A DNA stretch of 64,000 bases. Source: Balanoglossus misakiensis. Its lineage: Eukaryota > Hemichordata. The notes beneath the pieces are model-generated. The model was not told where the DNA came from. It did no database searches and saw only the letters and a list, made by a program, of their open reading frames with translations. The stretch is taken from the NCBI GenBank assembly GCA_040954595.2, contig CM082585.2, positions 3,596,001-3,660,000 of the forward strand. Reading direction: 5' to 3'. The position numbers and the translations under genes are program-made. This document shows, one piece after another, positions 1 through 9,700 of this stretch (position 1 is its first letter; the number at the start of each line of letters is the position of its first letter).

Positions 1-427
1 TTCTCCGGCGAGACCTCGCACAAATCCCCGACGAGTTAGAAAGAGAACTCGCAGTGTCGTTCATTAAGCAGGCGTGGTATATAACGAATAGGGATAGGAG
101 AAGGGCGGGCGAAAAGCGGTCGTGTGTCTGAGCTTCTCCGGCGAGACCTCGCACAAATCCCCGGCGAGTTAGAAAGGGAACTCGCGGTGTCGTTCATTAA
201 ACAGGCGTGGTATATAACGCATAGCATATAGGGATAGGAGAAGGGCGGGCGGAAAGCGGTCGTGTGTCTGAGCTTCCCCGGCGAGACCTCGCACAAATCC
301 CCGACGAGTTAGAAAGGGAACTCGCTGTGTCGTTCATTAAGCAGGCGTGGTATATAACGCATAGGGATAGGAGAATGGCGGAAAGCGGTCGTGTGTCTGA
401 GCTTCCCCGGCGAGACCTCGCACAAAT

Positions 428-861
428 GAACGACACCGCGAGTTCCCTTTCTAACTCGGCGGGGATTTGTGCGAGGTCTCGCCGGAGAAGCTCAGACACA
501 CGACCGCTTTCCGCCCGCCCTTCTCCTATCCCTATGCGTTATATACCACGCCTGTTTAATGAAAGACACCACGAGTTCCCTTTCTAACTCGGCGTGATTT
601 GTGCGAGGTCTCGCCGGGGTAGCTCAGACACACGACCGCTTTCCGCCCGCCCTTCTCCTATCCCTATGCGTTATATACCACGCCTGTTTAATGAACGACA
701 CCACGAGTTCCCTTTCTAACTCGTCGGGGATTTGTGCGAGGTCTCGCCGGAGAAGCTCAGACACACGACCGCTTTCCGCCCGCCCTTCTCCTATCCCTAA
801 GCGTTATATACCACGCCTGTTTAATGAACGACACCACGAGTTCCCTTTCTAACTTGTCGGG
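428..861 (-). repeat. Inverted 434-bp satellite segment, copy 1
   Basis: Orientation flips at CACAAAT|GAACGACACC and flips back at CTTGTCGGG|CATTAAGC. Read on the minus strand, the segment contains the end of one unit, then a GACGAG unit, a TACCCC/ATCACGCC unit and the start of a CCGCCGAG unit. This is the same order and subtype series as the forward sequence at 2955-3388, and the length is identical (434 bp). Flanking monomers on both sides also match the flanks of 2955-3388 at the subtype level, so this is an in-place inversion and not an insertion. Confidence 0.95.
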
Positions 862-2693
862 CATTAAGCAGGCGTGGTATATAACGCATAGGGATAGGAG
901 AAGGGCGGGCGGAAAGCGGTCGTGTGTCTCAGCTACCCCGGCGAGACCTCGCACAAATCCCCGCCGAGTTAGAAAGGGAACTCGCGGTGTCGTTCATCAA
1001 GCAGGCGTGGTATATAACGCATAGGGATAGGAGAAGGGCGGGCGGAAAGCGGTCGTGTGTCTGAGCTTCTCCTGCGAGACCTCGCACAAATCCCCGACGA
1101 GTTAGAAAGGGAACTCGTGGTGTCGTTCATTAAACAGGCGTGGTATATAACGCATAGGGATAGGAGAAGGGCGGGCGGAAAGCGGTCGTGTGTCTGAGCT
1201 TCCCCGGCGAGACCTCGCACAAATTCCCGACGAGTTAGAAAGGGAACTCGAGGTGTCGTTCATTAAGCAGGCGTGGTATATAACGCATATGGATAGGAGA
1301 ATGGCGGAAAGCGGTCGTGTGTCTGAGCTTCCCCGGCGAGACCTCGCACAAATCCCCGACAAGTTAGAAAGGGAACTCGCAGTGTCGTTCATTAAGCAGG
1401 CGTGGAATATAACGCATAGGGATAGGAGAAGGGCGGGCGGAAACGGTCGTGTGTCTGAGCTTCTCCGGCGAGACCTCGCACAAATCCCCGCCGAGTTAGA
1501 AAGGGAACTCGCGGTGTCGTTCATTAATCAGGCGTGGTATATAACGCATAGGGATAGGAGAAGGGCGGGCGGAAAGCGGTCGTGTGTCTGAGCTTCTCCG
1601 GCGAGACCTCGCACAAATCCCCGGCCAGTTAGAAAGGGAACTCGCAGTGTCGTTCATTAAGCAGGCGTGGTATATAACGCATAGGGATAGGAGAAGGGCG
1701 GGCGGAAAGCCGTCGTGTGTCTGAGCTTCTCCGGCGAGACCTCGCACAAATCCCCGGCGAGTTAGAAAGGGAACTCGCAGTGTCGTTCATTAAGCAGGCG
1801 TGGTATATAACGCATAGGGATAGGAGAAGGGCGGGCGGAAAGCGGTCGTGTGTCTGAGCTTCTCCGGCGAGACCTCGCACAAATCCCCGACGAGTTAGAA
1901 AGGGAACTCGTGGTGTCGTTCATTAAACAGGCGTGGTATATAACGCATAGCATATAGGGATAGGAGAAGGGCGGGCGGAAAGCGGTCGTGTGTCTGAGCT
2001 TCCCCGGCGAGACCTCGCACAAATCCCCGACGAGTTAGAAAGGGAACTCGCTGTGTCGTTCATTAAGCAGGCGTGGTATATAACGCATAGGGATAGGAGA
2101 ATGGCGGAAAGCGGTCGTGTGTCTGAGCTTCCCCGGCGAGACCTCGCACAAATCCCCGACAAGTTAGAAAGGGAACTCGTGGTGTCGTTCATTAAACAGG
2201 CGTGGTATATAACGCTTAGGGATAGGAGAAGGGCGGGCGGAAAGCGGTCGTGTGTCTGAGCTTCCCCGGCGAGACCACGCACAAATCCCCGCCGAGTTAG
2301 AAAGGGAACTCGTGGTGTCTTCATTAAGCAGGCGTGGTATATAACGCATAGGGATATGAGAAGGGCGGGCGGAAAGCGGTCGTGTGTCTGAGCTTCTCCG
2401 GCGAGACCTCGCACAAATCCCCGCCGAGTTAGAAAGGGAACTCGCGGTGTCGTTCATTAAGCAGGCGTGGTATATAACGCATAGGGATAGGAGAAGGGCG
2501 GGCGGAAAGCGGTCGTGTGTCTGAGCTACCCCGGCGAGACCTCGCACAAATCCCCGCCGAGTTAGAAAGGGAACTCGCGGTGTCGTTCATCAAGCAGGCG
2601 TGGTATATAACGCATAGGGATAGGAGAAGGGCGGGCGGAAAGCGGTCGTGTGTCTGAGCTTCTCCGGCGAGACCTCGCACAAATCCCCGACGA

Positions 2694-2833
2694 GTTAGAA
2701 AGGGAACTCGTGGTGTCGTTCATTAAACAGGCGTGGTATATAACGCATAGCATATAGGGATAGGAGAAGGGCGGGCGGAAAGCGGTCGTGTGTCTGAGCT
2801 TCCCCGGCGAGACCTCGCACAAATCCCCGACGA
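2694..2833 (+). repeat. 140-bp monomer with 7-bp insertion (exemplar of 14)
   Basis: The unit is 140 bp because ACGCATAGGG becomes ACGCATAGCATATAGGG, a 7-base gain that looks like slippage of GCATA. Insertion points are near 225, 1951, 2751, 10181, 10981, 13908, 18962, 23086, 24945, 26671, 27471, 35426, 36226 and 48155. In each case the next monomer is a 129-bp unit with the CTGTGTCG variant, so the insertion is a fixed member of a higher-order cassette and not a recurrent event. Confidence 0.9.
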
Positions 2834-2962
2834 GTTAGAAAGGGAACTCGCTGTGTCGTTCATTAAGCAGGCGTGGTATATAACGCATAGGGATAGGAGA
2901 ATGGCGGAAAGCGGTCGTGTGTCTGAGCTTCCCCGGCGAGACCTCGCACAAATCCCCGACAA
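2834..2962 (+). repeat. 129-bp monomer with 4-bp deletion (exemplar of 52)
   Basis: The unit is 129 bp because GAGAAGGGCGGGCGG is replaced by GAGAATGGCGG. I count 52 such units in the window, in two main lineages: one with ACTCGCTGTG and ATAGGGATAGG, the other with ACTCGAGGTG and ATATGGATAGG; the latter often has GGTGG in place of GGCGG after 42 kb. Because 129 is a multiple of three, frames stay open across it, which produces longer but repetitive reading frames on both strands. Confidence 0.93.
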
Positions 2963-3388
2963 GTTAGAAAGGGAATTCGTGGTGTCGTTCATTAAACAGG
3001 CGTGGTATATAACGCTTAGGGATAGGAGAAGGGCGGGCGGAAAGCGGTCGTGTGTCTGAGCTTCTCCGGCGAGACCTCGCACAAATCCCCGACGAGTTAG
3101 AAAGGGAACTCGTGGTGTCATTCATTAAACAGGCGTGGTATATAACGCATAGGGATAGGAGAAGGGCGGGCGGAAAGCGGTCGTGTGTCTGAGCTACCCC
3201 GGCGAGACCTCGCACAAATCACGCCGAGTTAGAAAGGGAACTCGTGGTGTCTTTCATTAAACAGGCGTGGTATATAACGCATAGGGATAGGAGAAGGGCG
3301 GGCGGAAAGCGGTCGTGTGTCTGAGCTTCTCCGGCGAGACCTCGCACAAATCCCCGCCGAGTTAGAAAGGGAACTCGCGGTGTCGTTC
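2955..3388 (+). repeat. Forward-orientation counterpart of the inverted segment
   Basis: This 434-bp stretch has the monomer-subtype order that the inverted segments show on the other strand, and its left and right neighbours match theirs. It differs from the inverted copies by at least two bases (GGGAATTCG for GGGAACTCG, and GTGTCATTC for GTGTCGTTC). It is therefore a close relative of the pre-inversion sequence and not necessarily its direct source. Similar forward stretches begin near 11185, 27675, 36430 and 48359. Confidence 0.85.
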
Positions 3389-3403
3389 ATTAAGCAGGCG
3401 TGG

Positions 3404-3410
3404 TATATAA
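3404..3410 (+). other. TATATAA motif, present in nearly every monomer (exemplar)
   Basis: The heptamer TATATAA lies in the context GCGTGG-TATATAA-CGCATA and is among the least variable parts of the monomer. Exceptions seen include TTTATAA near 14828, TATTTAA near 15493, TGTATAA near 42182 and 54377, and the GGAATATAA subtype (for example near 1405). It matches an RNA polymerase II TATA box by sequence, but no initiator, transcript or gene supports a promoter role here. Confidence 0.5.
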
Positions 3411-3416
3411 CGCATA

Positions 3417-3438
3417 GGGATAGGAGAAGGGCGGGCGG
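3417..3438 (+). other. G-rich tract with two-tetrad G-quadruplex pattern (exemplar)
   Basis: On the + strand the tract reads GGGATAGGAGAAGGGCGGG followed by CGG: five runs of two or more Gs separated by loops of one to four bases. This fits a two-tetrad quadruplex but not the canonical four-GGG rule. The 129-bp monomers lose four bases here and replace GAAGGGCGGGC by GAATGGC, which removes two GGG runs. Confidence 0.4.
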
Positions 3439-3466
3439 AAAGCGGTCGTGTGTCTGAGCTACCCCG

Positions 3467-3478
3467 GCGAGACCTCGC
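3467..3478. other. Dyad 1: GCGAG-AC-CTCGC (exemplar)
   Basis: A perfect 5-bp inverted repeat with a 2-base centre at monomer positions 107-118, present in most units. Two subfamilies break it: GACCACGC (for example near 2275, 10507, 15562, 19287, 22742) and GAAACCTC (for example near 4667, 6260, 29389, 37876). A dimeric-protein site is possible, but no known binding motif is recognised. Confidence 0.5.
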
Positions 3479-3490
3479 ACAAATCCCCGC

Positions 3491-3510
3491 CGAGTTAGAA
3501 AGGGAACTCG
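3491..3510. other. Dyad 2: CGAGTT-(8)-AACTCG (exemplar)
   Basis: An inverted repeat with 6-bp arms and the 8-base centre AGAAAGGG straddles the chosen monomer boundary. In ACGAG...CTCGT and GCGAG...CTCGC monomers the arms extend to 7 bp. In this exemplar the seventh pair is C opposite C, a mismatch. Together with dyad 1 it places four CGAG/CTCG half-sites in alternating orientation within about 45 bp. Confidence 0.55.
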
Positions 3511-6500
3511 CGGTGTCGTTCATCAAGCAGGCGTGGTATATAACGCATAGGGATAGGAGAAGGGCGGGCGGAAAGCGGTCGTGTGTCTGAGCTTCTCCGG
3601 CGAGACCTCGCACAAATCCCCGGCGAGTTAGAAAGGGAACTCGCGGTGTCGTTCATTAAGCAGGCGTGGTATATAACGCATAGGGATAGGAGAAGGGCGG
3701 GCGGAAAGCGGTCGTGTGTCTGAGCTACCCCGGCGAGACCTCGCACAAATCCCCGCCGAGTTAGAAAGGGAACTCGCGGTGTCGTTCATCAAGCAGGCGT
3801 GGTATATAACGCATAGGGATAGGAGAAGGGCGGGCGGAAAGCGGTCGTGTGTCTGAGCTTCTCCGGCGAGACCTCGCACAAATCCCCGGCGAGTTAGAAA
3901 GGGAACTCGCGGTGTCGTTCATTAAGCAGGCGTGGTATATAACGCATAGGGATAGGAGAAGGGCGGGCGGAAAGCGGTCGTGTGTCTGAGCTTCTCCGGC
4001 GAGACCTCGCACAAATCCCCGACGAGTTAGAAAGGGAACTCGTGGTGTCGTTCATTAAACAGGCGTGGTATATAACGCATAGGGATAGGAGAAGGGCGGG
4101 CGGAAAGCGGTCGTGTGTCTGAGCTTCTCCGGCGAGACCTCGCACAAATCCCCGCCGAGTTAGAAAGGGAACTCGCGGTGTCGTTCATTAAGCAGGCGTG
4201 GTATATAACGCATAGGGATAGGAGAAGGGCGGGCGGAAAGCGGTCGTGTGTCTGAGCTACCCCGGCGAGACCTCGCACAAATCCCCGCCGAGTTAGAAAG
4301 GGAACTCACGGTGTCGTTCATCAAGCAGGCGTGGTATATAACGCATAGGGATAGGAGAAGGACGGGCGGAAAGCGGTCGTGTGTCTGAGCTTCTCCGGCG
4401 AGACCTCGCACAAATCCCCGCCGAGTTAGAAAGGGAACTCGCGGTGTCGTTCATTAAGCAGGCGTGGTATATAACGCATAGGGATAGGAGAAGGGCGGGC
4501 GGAAAGCGGTCGTGTGTCTGAGCTACCCCGGCGAGACCTCGCACAAATCCCCGCCGAGTTAGAAAGGGAACTCGCGGTGTCGTTCATCAAGCAGGCGTGG
4601 TATATAACGCATAGGGATAGGAGAAGGGCGGGCGGAAAGCGGTCGTGTGTCTGAGCTTCTCCGGCGAAACCTCGCACAAATCCCCGACGAGTTAGAAAGG
4701 GAACTCGTGGTGTCGTTCATTAAACAGGCGTGGTATATAACGCATAGGGATAGGAGAAGGGCGGGCGGAAAGCGGTCGTGTGTCTGAGCTTCCCCGGCGA
4801 GACCTCGCACAAATCCCCGACGAGTTAGAAAGGGAACTCGAGGTGTCGTTCATTAAGCAGGCGTGGTATATAACGCATATGGATAGGAGAATGGCGGAAA
4901 GCGGTCGTGTGTCTGAGCTTCCTCGGCGAGACCTCGCACAAATCCCCGACAAGTTAGAAAGGGAACTCGCAGTGTCGTTCATTAAGCAGGCGTGGTATAT
5001 AACGCATAGGGATAGGAGAAGGGCGGGCGGAAAGCGGTCGTGTGTCTGACCTACCCCGGCGAGACCTCGCACAAATCCCCGCCGAGTTAGAAAGGGAACT
5101 CGCGGTGTCGTTCATCAAGCAGGCGTGGTATATAACGCATAGGGATAGGAGAAGGGCGGGCGGAAAGCGGTCGTGTGTCTGAGCTTCTCCGGCGAGACCT
5201 CGCACAAATCCCCGGCGAGTTAGAAAGGGAACTCGCGGTGTCGTTCATTAAGCAGGCGTGGTATATAACGCATAGGGATAGGAGAAGGGCGGGCGGAAAG
5301 CGGTCGTGTGTCTGAGCTACCCCGGCGAGACCTCGCACAAATCCCCGCCGAGTTAGAAAGGGAACTCGCGGTGTCGTTCATCAAGCAGGCGTGGTATATA
5401 ACGCATAGGGATAGGAGAAGGGCGGGCGGAAAGCGGTCGTGTGTCTGAGCTTCTCCGGCGAGACCTCGCACAAATCCCCGGCGAGTTAGAAAGGGAACTC
5501 GCGGTGTCGTTCATTAAGCAGGCGTGGTATATAACGCATAGGGATAGGAGAAGGGCGGGCGGAAAGCGGTCGTGTGTCTGAGCTTCTCCGGCGAGACCTC
5601 GCACAAATCCCCGACGAGTTAGAAAGGGAACTCGTGGTGTCGTTCATTAAACAGGCGTGGTATATAACGCATAGGGATAGGAGAAGGGCGGGCGGAAAGC
5701 GGTCGTGTGTCTGAGCTTCTCCGGCGAGACCTCGCACAAATCCCCGCCGAGTTAGAAAGGGAACTCGCGGTGTCGTTCATTAAGCAGGCGTGGTATATAA
5801 CGCATAGGGATAGGAGAAGGGCGGGCGGAAAGCGGTCGTGTGTCTGAGCTACCCCGGCGAGACCTCGCACAAATCCCCGCCGAGTTAGAAAGGGAACTCA
5901 CGGTGTCGTTCATCAAGCAGGCGTGGTATATAACGCATAGGGATAGGAGAAGGACGGGCGGAAAGCGGTCGTGTGTCTGAGCTTCTCCGGCGAGACCTCG
6001 CACAAATCCCCGCCGAGTTAGAAAGGGAACTCGCGGTGTCGTTCATTAAGCAGGCGTGGTATATAACGCATAGGGATAGGAGAAGGGCGGGCGGAAAGCG
6101 GTCGTGTGTCTGAGCTACCCCGGCGAGACCTCGCACAAATCCCCGCCGAGTTAGAAAGGGAACTCGCGGTGTCGTTCATCAAGCAGGCGTGGTATATAAC
6201 GCATAGGGATAGGAGAAGGGCGGGCGGAAAGCGGTCGTGTGTCTGAGCTTCTCCGGCGAAACCTCGCACAAATCCCCGACGAGTTAGAAAGGGAACTCGT
6301 GGTGTCGTTCATTAAACAGGCGTGGTATATAACGCATAGGGATAGGAGAAGGGCGGGCGGAAAGCGGTCGTGTGTCTGAGCTTCCCCGGCGAGACCTCGC
6401 ACAAATCCCCGACGAGTTAGAAAGGGAACTCGAGGTGTCGTTCATTAAGCAGGCGTGGTATATAACGCATATGGATAGGAGAATGGCGGAAAGCGGTCGT

Positions 6501-6759
6501 GTGTCTGAGCTTCCTCGGCGAGACCTCGCACAAATCCCCGACAAGTTAGAAAGGGAACTCGCAGTGTCGTTCATTAAGCAGGCGTGGTATATAACGCATA
6601 GGGATAGGAGAAGGGCGGGCGGAAAGCGGTCGTGTGTCTGACCTACCCCGGCGAGACCTCGCACAAATCCCCGCCGAGTTAGAAAGGGAACTCGCGGTGT
6701 CGTTCATCAAGCAGGCGTGGTATATAACGCATAGGGATAGGAGAAGGGCGGGCGGAAAG

Positions 6760-9700
6760 CGGTCGTGTGTCTGAGCTTCTCCGGCGAGACCTCGCACAAA
6801 TCCCCGCCGAGTTAGAAAGGGAACTCGCGGTGTCGTTCATTAATCAGGCGTGGTATATAACGCATAGGGATAGGAGAAGGGCGGGCGGAAAGCGGTCGTG
6901 TGTCTGAGCTTCTCCGGCGAGACCTCGCACAAATCCCCGGCGAGTTATAAAGGGAACTCGCAGTGTCGTTCATTAAGCAGGCGTGGTATATAACGCATAG
7001 GGATAGGAGAAGGGCGGGCGGAAAGCCGTCGTGTGTCTGAGCTTCTCCGGCGAGACCTCGCACAAATCCCCGCCGAGTTAGAAAGGGAACTCGCGGTGTC
7101 GTTCATTAAGCAGGCGTGGTATATAACGCATAGGGATAGGAGAAGGGCGGGCGGAAAGCGGTCGTCTGTCTGAGCTTCTCCGGCGAGACCTCGCACAAAT
7201 CCCCGGCGAGTTAGAAAGGGAACTCGCGGTGTCGTTCATTAAGCAGGCGTGGTATATAACGCATAGGGATAGGAGAAGGGCGGGCGGAAAGCGGTCGTGT
7301 GTCTGAGCTTCTCCGGCGAGACCTCGCACAAATCCCCGGCGAGTTAGAAAGGGAACTCGCAGTGTCGTTCATTAAGCAGGCGTGTTATATAACGCATAGG
7401 GATAGGAGAAGGGCGGGCGGAAAGCGGTCGTGTGTCTGAGCTTCTCCGGCGAGACCTCGCACAAATCCCCGACGAGTTAGAAAGGGAACTCGTGGTGTCG
7501 TTCATTAAACAGGCGTGGTATATAACGCATAGGGATAGGAGAAGGCGGGCGGAAAGCGGTCGTGTGTCTGAGCTTCTCCGGCGAGACCTCGCACAAATCC
7601 CCGACGAGTTAGAAAGGGAACTCGTGGTGTCGTTCATTAAACAGGCGTGGTATATAACGCATAGGGATAGGAGAAGGGCGGGCGGAAAGCGGTCGTGTGT
7701 CTGAGCTACCCCGGCGAGACCTCGCACAAATCACGCCGAGTTAGAAAGGGAACTCGTGGTGTCGTTCATTAAACAGGCGTGGTATATAACGCATAGGGAT
7801 AGGAGAAGGGCGGGCGGAAAGCGGTCGTGTGTCTGAGCTTCTCCGGCGAGACCTCGCACAAATCCCCGCCGAGTTAGAAAGGGAACTCGCGGTGTCGTTC
7901 ATTAAGCAGGCGTGGTATATAACGCATAGGGATAGGAGAAGGGCGGGCGGAAAGCGGTCGTGTGTCTGAGCTTCTCCGGCGAGACCTCGCACAAATCCCC
8001 GCCGAGTTAGAAAGGGAACTCGCGGTGTCGTTCATTAAGCAGGCGTGGTATATAACGCATAGGGATAGGAGAAGGGCGGGCGGAAAGCGGTCGTGTGTCT
8101 GAGCTACACCGGCGAGACCTCGCACAAATCCCCGCCGAGTTAGAAAGGGAACTCGCGGTGTCGTTCATCAAGCAGGCGTGGTATATAACGCATAGGGATA
8201 GGAGAAGGGCGGGCGGAAAGCGGTCGTGTGTCTGAGCTTCTCCGGCGAGACCTCGCACAAATCCCAGACGAGTTAGAAAGGGAACTCGTGGTGTCGTTCA
8301 TTAAGCAGGCGTGGTATATAACGCATAGGGATAGGAGAAGGGCGGGCGGAAAGCAGTCGTGTGTCTGAGCTACCCCGGCGAGACCTCGCACAAATCCCCG
8401 CCGAGTTAGAAAGGGAACTCGCGGTGTCGTTCATCAAGCAGGCCTGGTATATAACGCATAGGGATAGGAGAAGGGCGGGTGGAAAGCGGTCGTGTGTCTG
8501 AGCTTCTCCGGCGAGACCTCGCACAAATCCCAGACGAGTTAGAAAGGGAACTCGTGGTGTCGTTCATTAAGCAGGCGTGGTATATAACGCATAGGGATAG
8601 GAGAAGGGCGGGCGGAAAGCGGTCGTGTGTCTGAGCTACCCCGGCGAGACCTCGCACAAATCCCCGCCGAGTAAGAAAGGGAACTCGCGGTGTCGTTCAT
8701 CAAGCAGGCGTGGTATATAACGCATTGGGATAGGAGAAGGGCGGGCGGAAAGCGGTCGTGTGTCTGAGCTTCTCCGGCGAGACCTCGCACAAATCCCCGA
8801 CGAGTTAGAAAGGGAACTCGTGGTGTCGTTCATTAAACAGGCGTGGTATATAACGCATAGGGATAGGAGAAGGGCGGGCGGAAAGCGGTCGTGTGTCTGA
8901 GCTTCCCCGGCGAGACCTCGCACAAATCCCCGACGAGTTAGAAAGGGAACTCGCTGTGTCGTTCATTAAGCAGGCGTGGTATATAACGCATAGGGATAGG
9001 AGAATGGCGGAAAGCGGTCGTGTGTCTGAGCTTCCCCGGCGAGACCTCGCACAAATCCCCGACAAGTTAGAAAGGGAACTCGTGGTGTCGTTCATTAAAC
9101 AGGCGTGGTATATAACGCATAGGGATAGGAGAAGGGCGGGCGGAAAGCGGTCGTGTGTCTGAGCTACCCCGGCGAGACCTCGCACAAATCACGCCGAGTT
9201 AGAAAGGGAACTCGTGGTGTCTTTCATTAAACAGGCGTGGTATATAACGCATAGGGATAGGAGAAGGGCGGGCGGAAAGCGGTCGTGTGTCTGAGCTTCT
9301 CCGGCGAGACCTCGCACAAATCCCCGACGAGTTAGAAAGGGAACTCGTGGTGTCGTTCATTAAACAGGCGTGGTATATAACGCATAGGGATAGGAGAAGG
9401 GCGGGCGGAAAGCGGTCGTGTGTCTGAGCTTCCCCGGCGAGACCTCGCACAAATTCCCGACGAGTTAGAAAGGGAACTCGAGGTGTCGTTCATTAAGCAG
9501 GCGTGGTATATAACGCATATGGATAGGAGAATGGCGGAAAGCGGTCGTGTGTCTGAGCTTCCCCGGCGAGACCTCGCACAAATCCCCGACAAGATAGAAA
9601 GGGAACTCGCAGTGTCGTTCATTAAGCAGGCGTGGAATATAACGCATAGGGATAGGAGAAGGGCGGGCGGAAACGGTCGTGTGTCTGAGCTTCTCCGGCG

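Larger units (their letters stand above)
2694..3095 (+). repeat. 402-bp cassette: 140-mer, 129-mer, CGCTTAGGG 133-mer
   Basis: Three variant monomers occur in fixed order: the 140-bp unit, the 129-bp unit, then a 133-bp unit beginning GACAAGTTAG and carrying ACGCTTAGGG. Twelve of the 14 140-mers keep this full order, counting 225, 23086 and 24945, where the third member is present but inverted after its first bases; the copy at 13908 continues as a different monomer at 14137. The 129-mer/CTTAGGG pair also occurs without the 140-mer from 43.6 kb onward. Confidence 0.8.
3361..3493 (+). repeat. Exemplar 133-bp monomer (TACCCC subtype)
   Basis: A complete consensus-length unit, given as the coordinate reference: it starts at GTTAGAAAGG and the next unit starts at 3494. 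It contains TATATAA at 3404-3410, the G-rich tract at 3417-3438, and the first CGAG/CTCG dyad at 3467-3478. Because 133 is one more than a multiple of three, the reading frame shifts in each successive monomer. This is why frames close after about 83 codons in a homogeneous stretch. Confidence 0.95.
1..4995 (+). repeat. Large duplicated block A, copy 1 (A1)
   Basis: The block matches 24721-29715 at a constant displacement of 24720 bp with no indel. Differences found are near 1073 (T/G), 1631 (G/A), 3356 (G/A) and 4290 (G/A), so identity exceeds 99.8%. The match ends at 4996, where A1 has GTGGTATAT and A2 has GTGGAATAT, followed by different subtype order. The block may extend left of the window. 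Confidence 0.9.
3459..6805 (+). repeat. 1592-bp 12-mer HOR, about 2.1 copies
   Basis: 3459-5050 and 5051-6642 share the same series of twelve monomers (eleven of 133 bp and one of 129 bp), and a partial third copy runs to 6805. Marker monomers include AACTCACGG with AGGACGGGCGG, the GGCGAAACC unit and the CTGACCTACCCC unit. In the equivalent part of the A2/B2 copy the expansion is different, so this duplication arose after the larger one or was converted differently. Confidence 0.85.

Noticed and set aside
221-240. 7-bp CATATAG insertion as a recurrent site-specific event
   Set aside because: All 14 copies share the same neighbours, so inheritance through amplification explains them without repeated insertion.
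428-861. Transposon insertion at the orientation switches
   Set aside because: The reversed segments consist only of satellite monomers, with no target-site duplication, terminal repeats or foreign sequence.
2996-3030. TTAGGG telomere-like sequence in CGCTTAGGG units
   Set aside because: A single TTAGGG arises from one A-to-T change in CATAGGG. It is never tandem, so it is not interstitial telomere sequence.
3361-3493. CENP-B box in the monomer
   Set aside because: The core TTCG-(4)-A-(2)-CGGG, or its complement, does not occur in the consensus. The few CGAAA variants lack the remaining bases at the right spacing.
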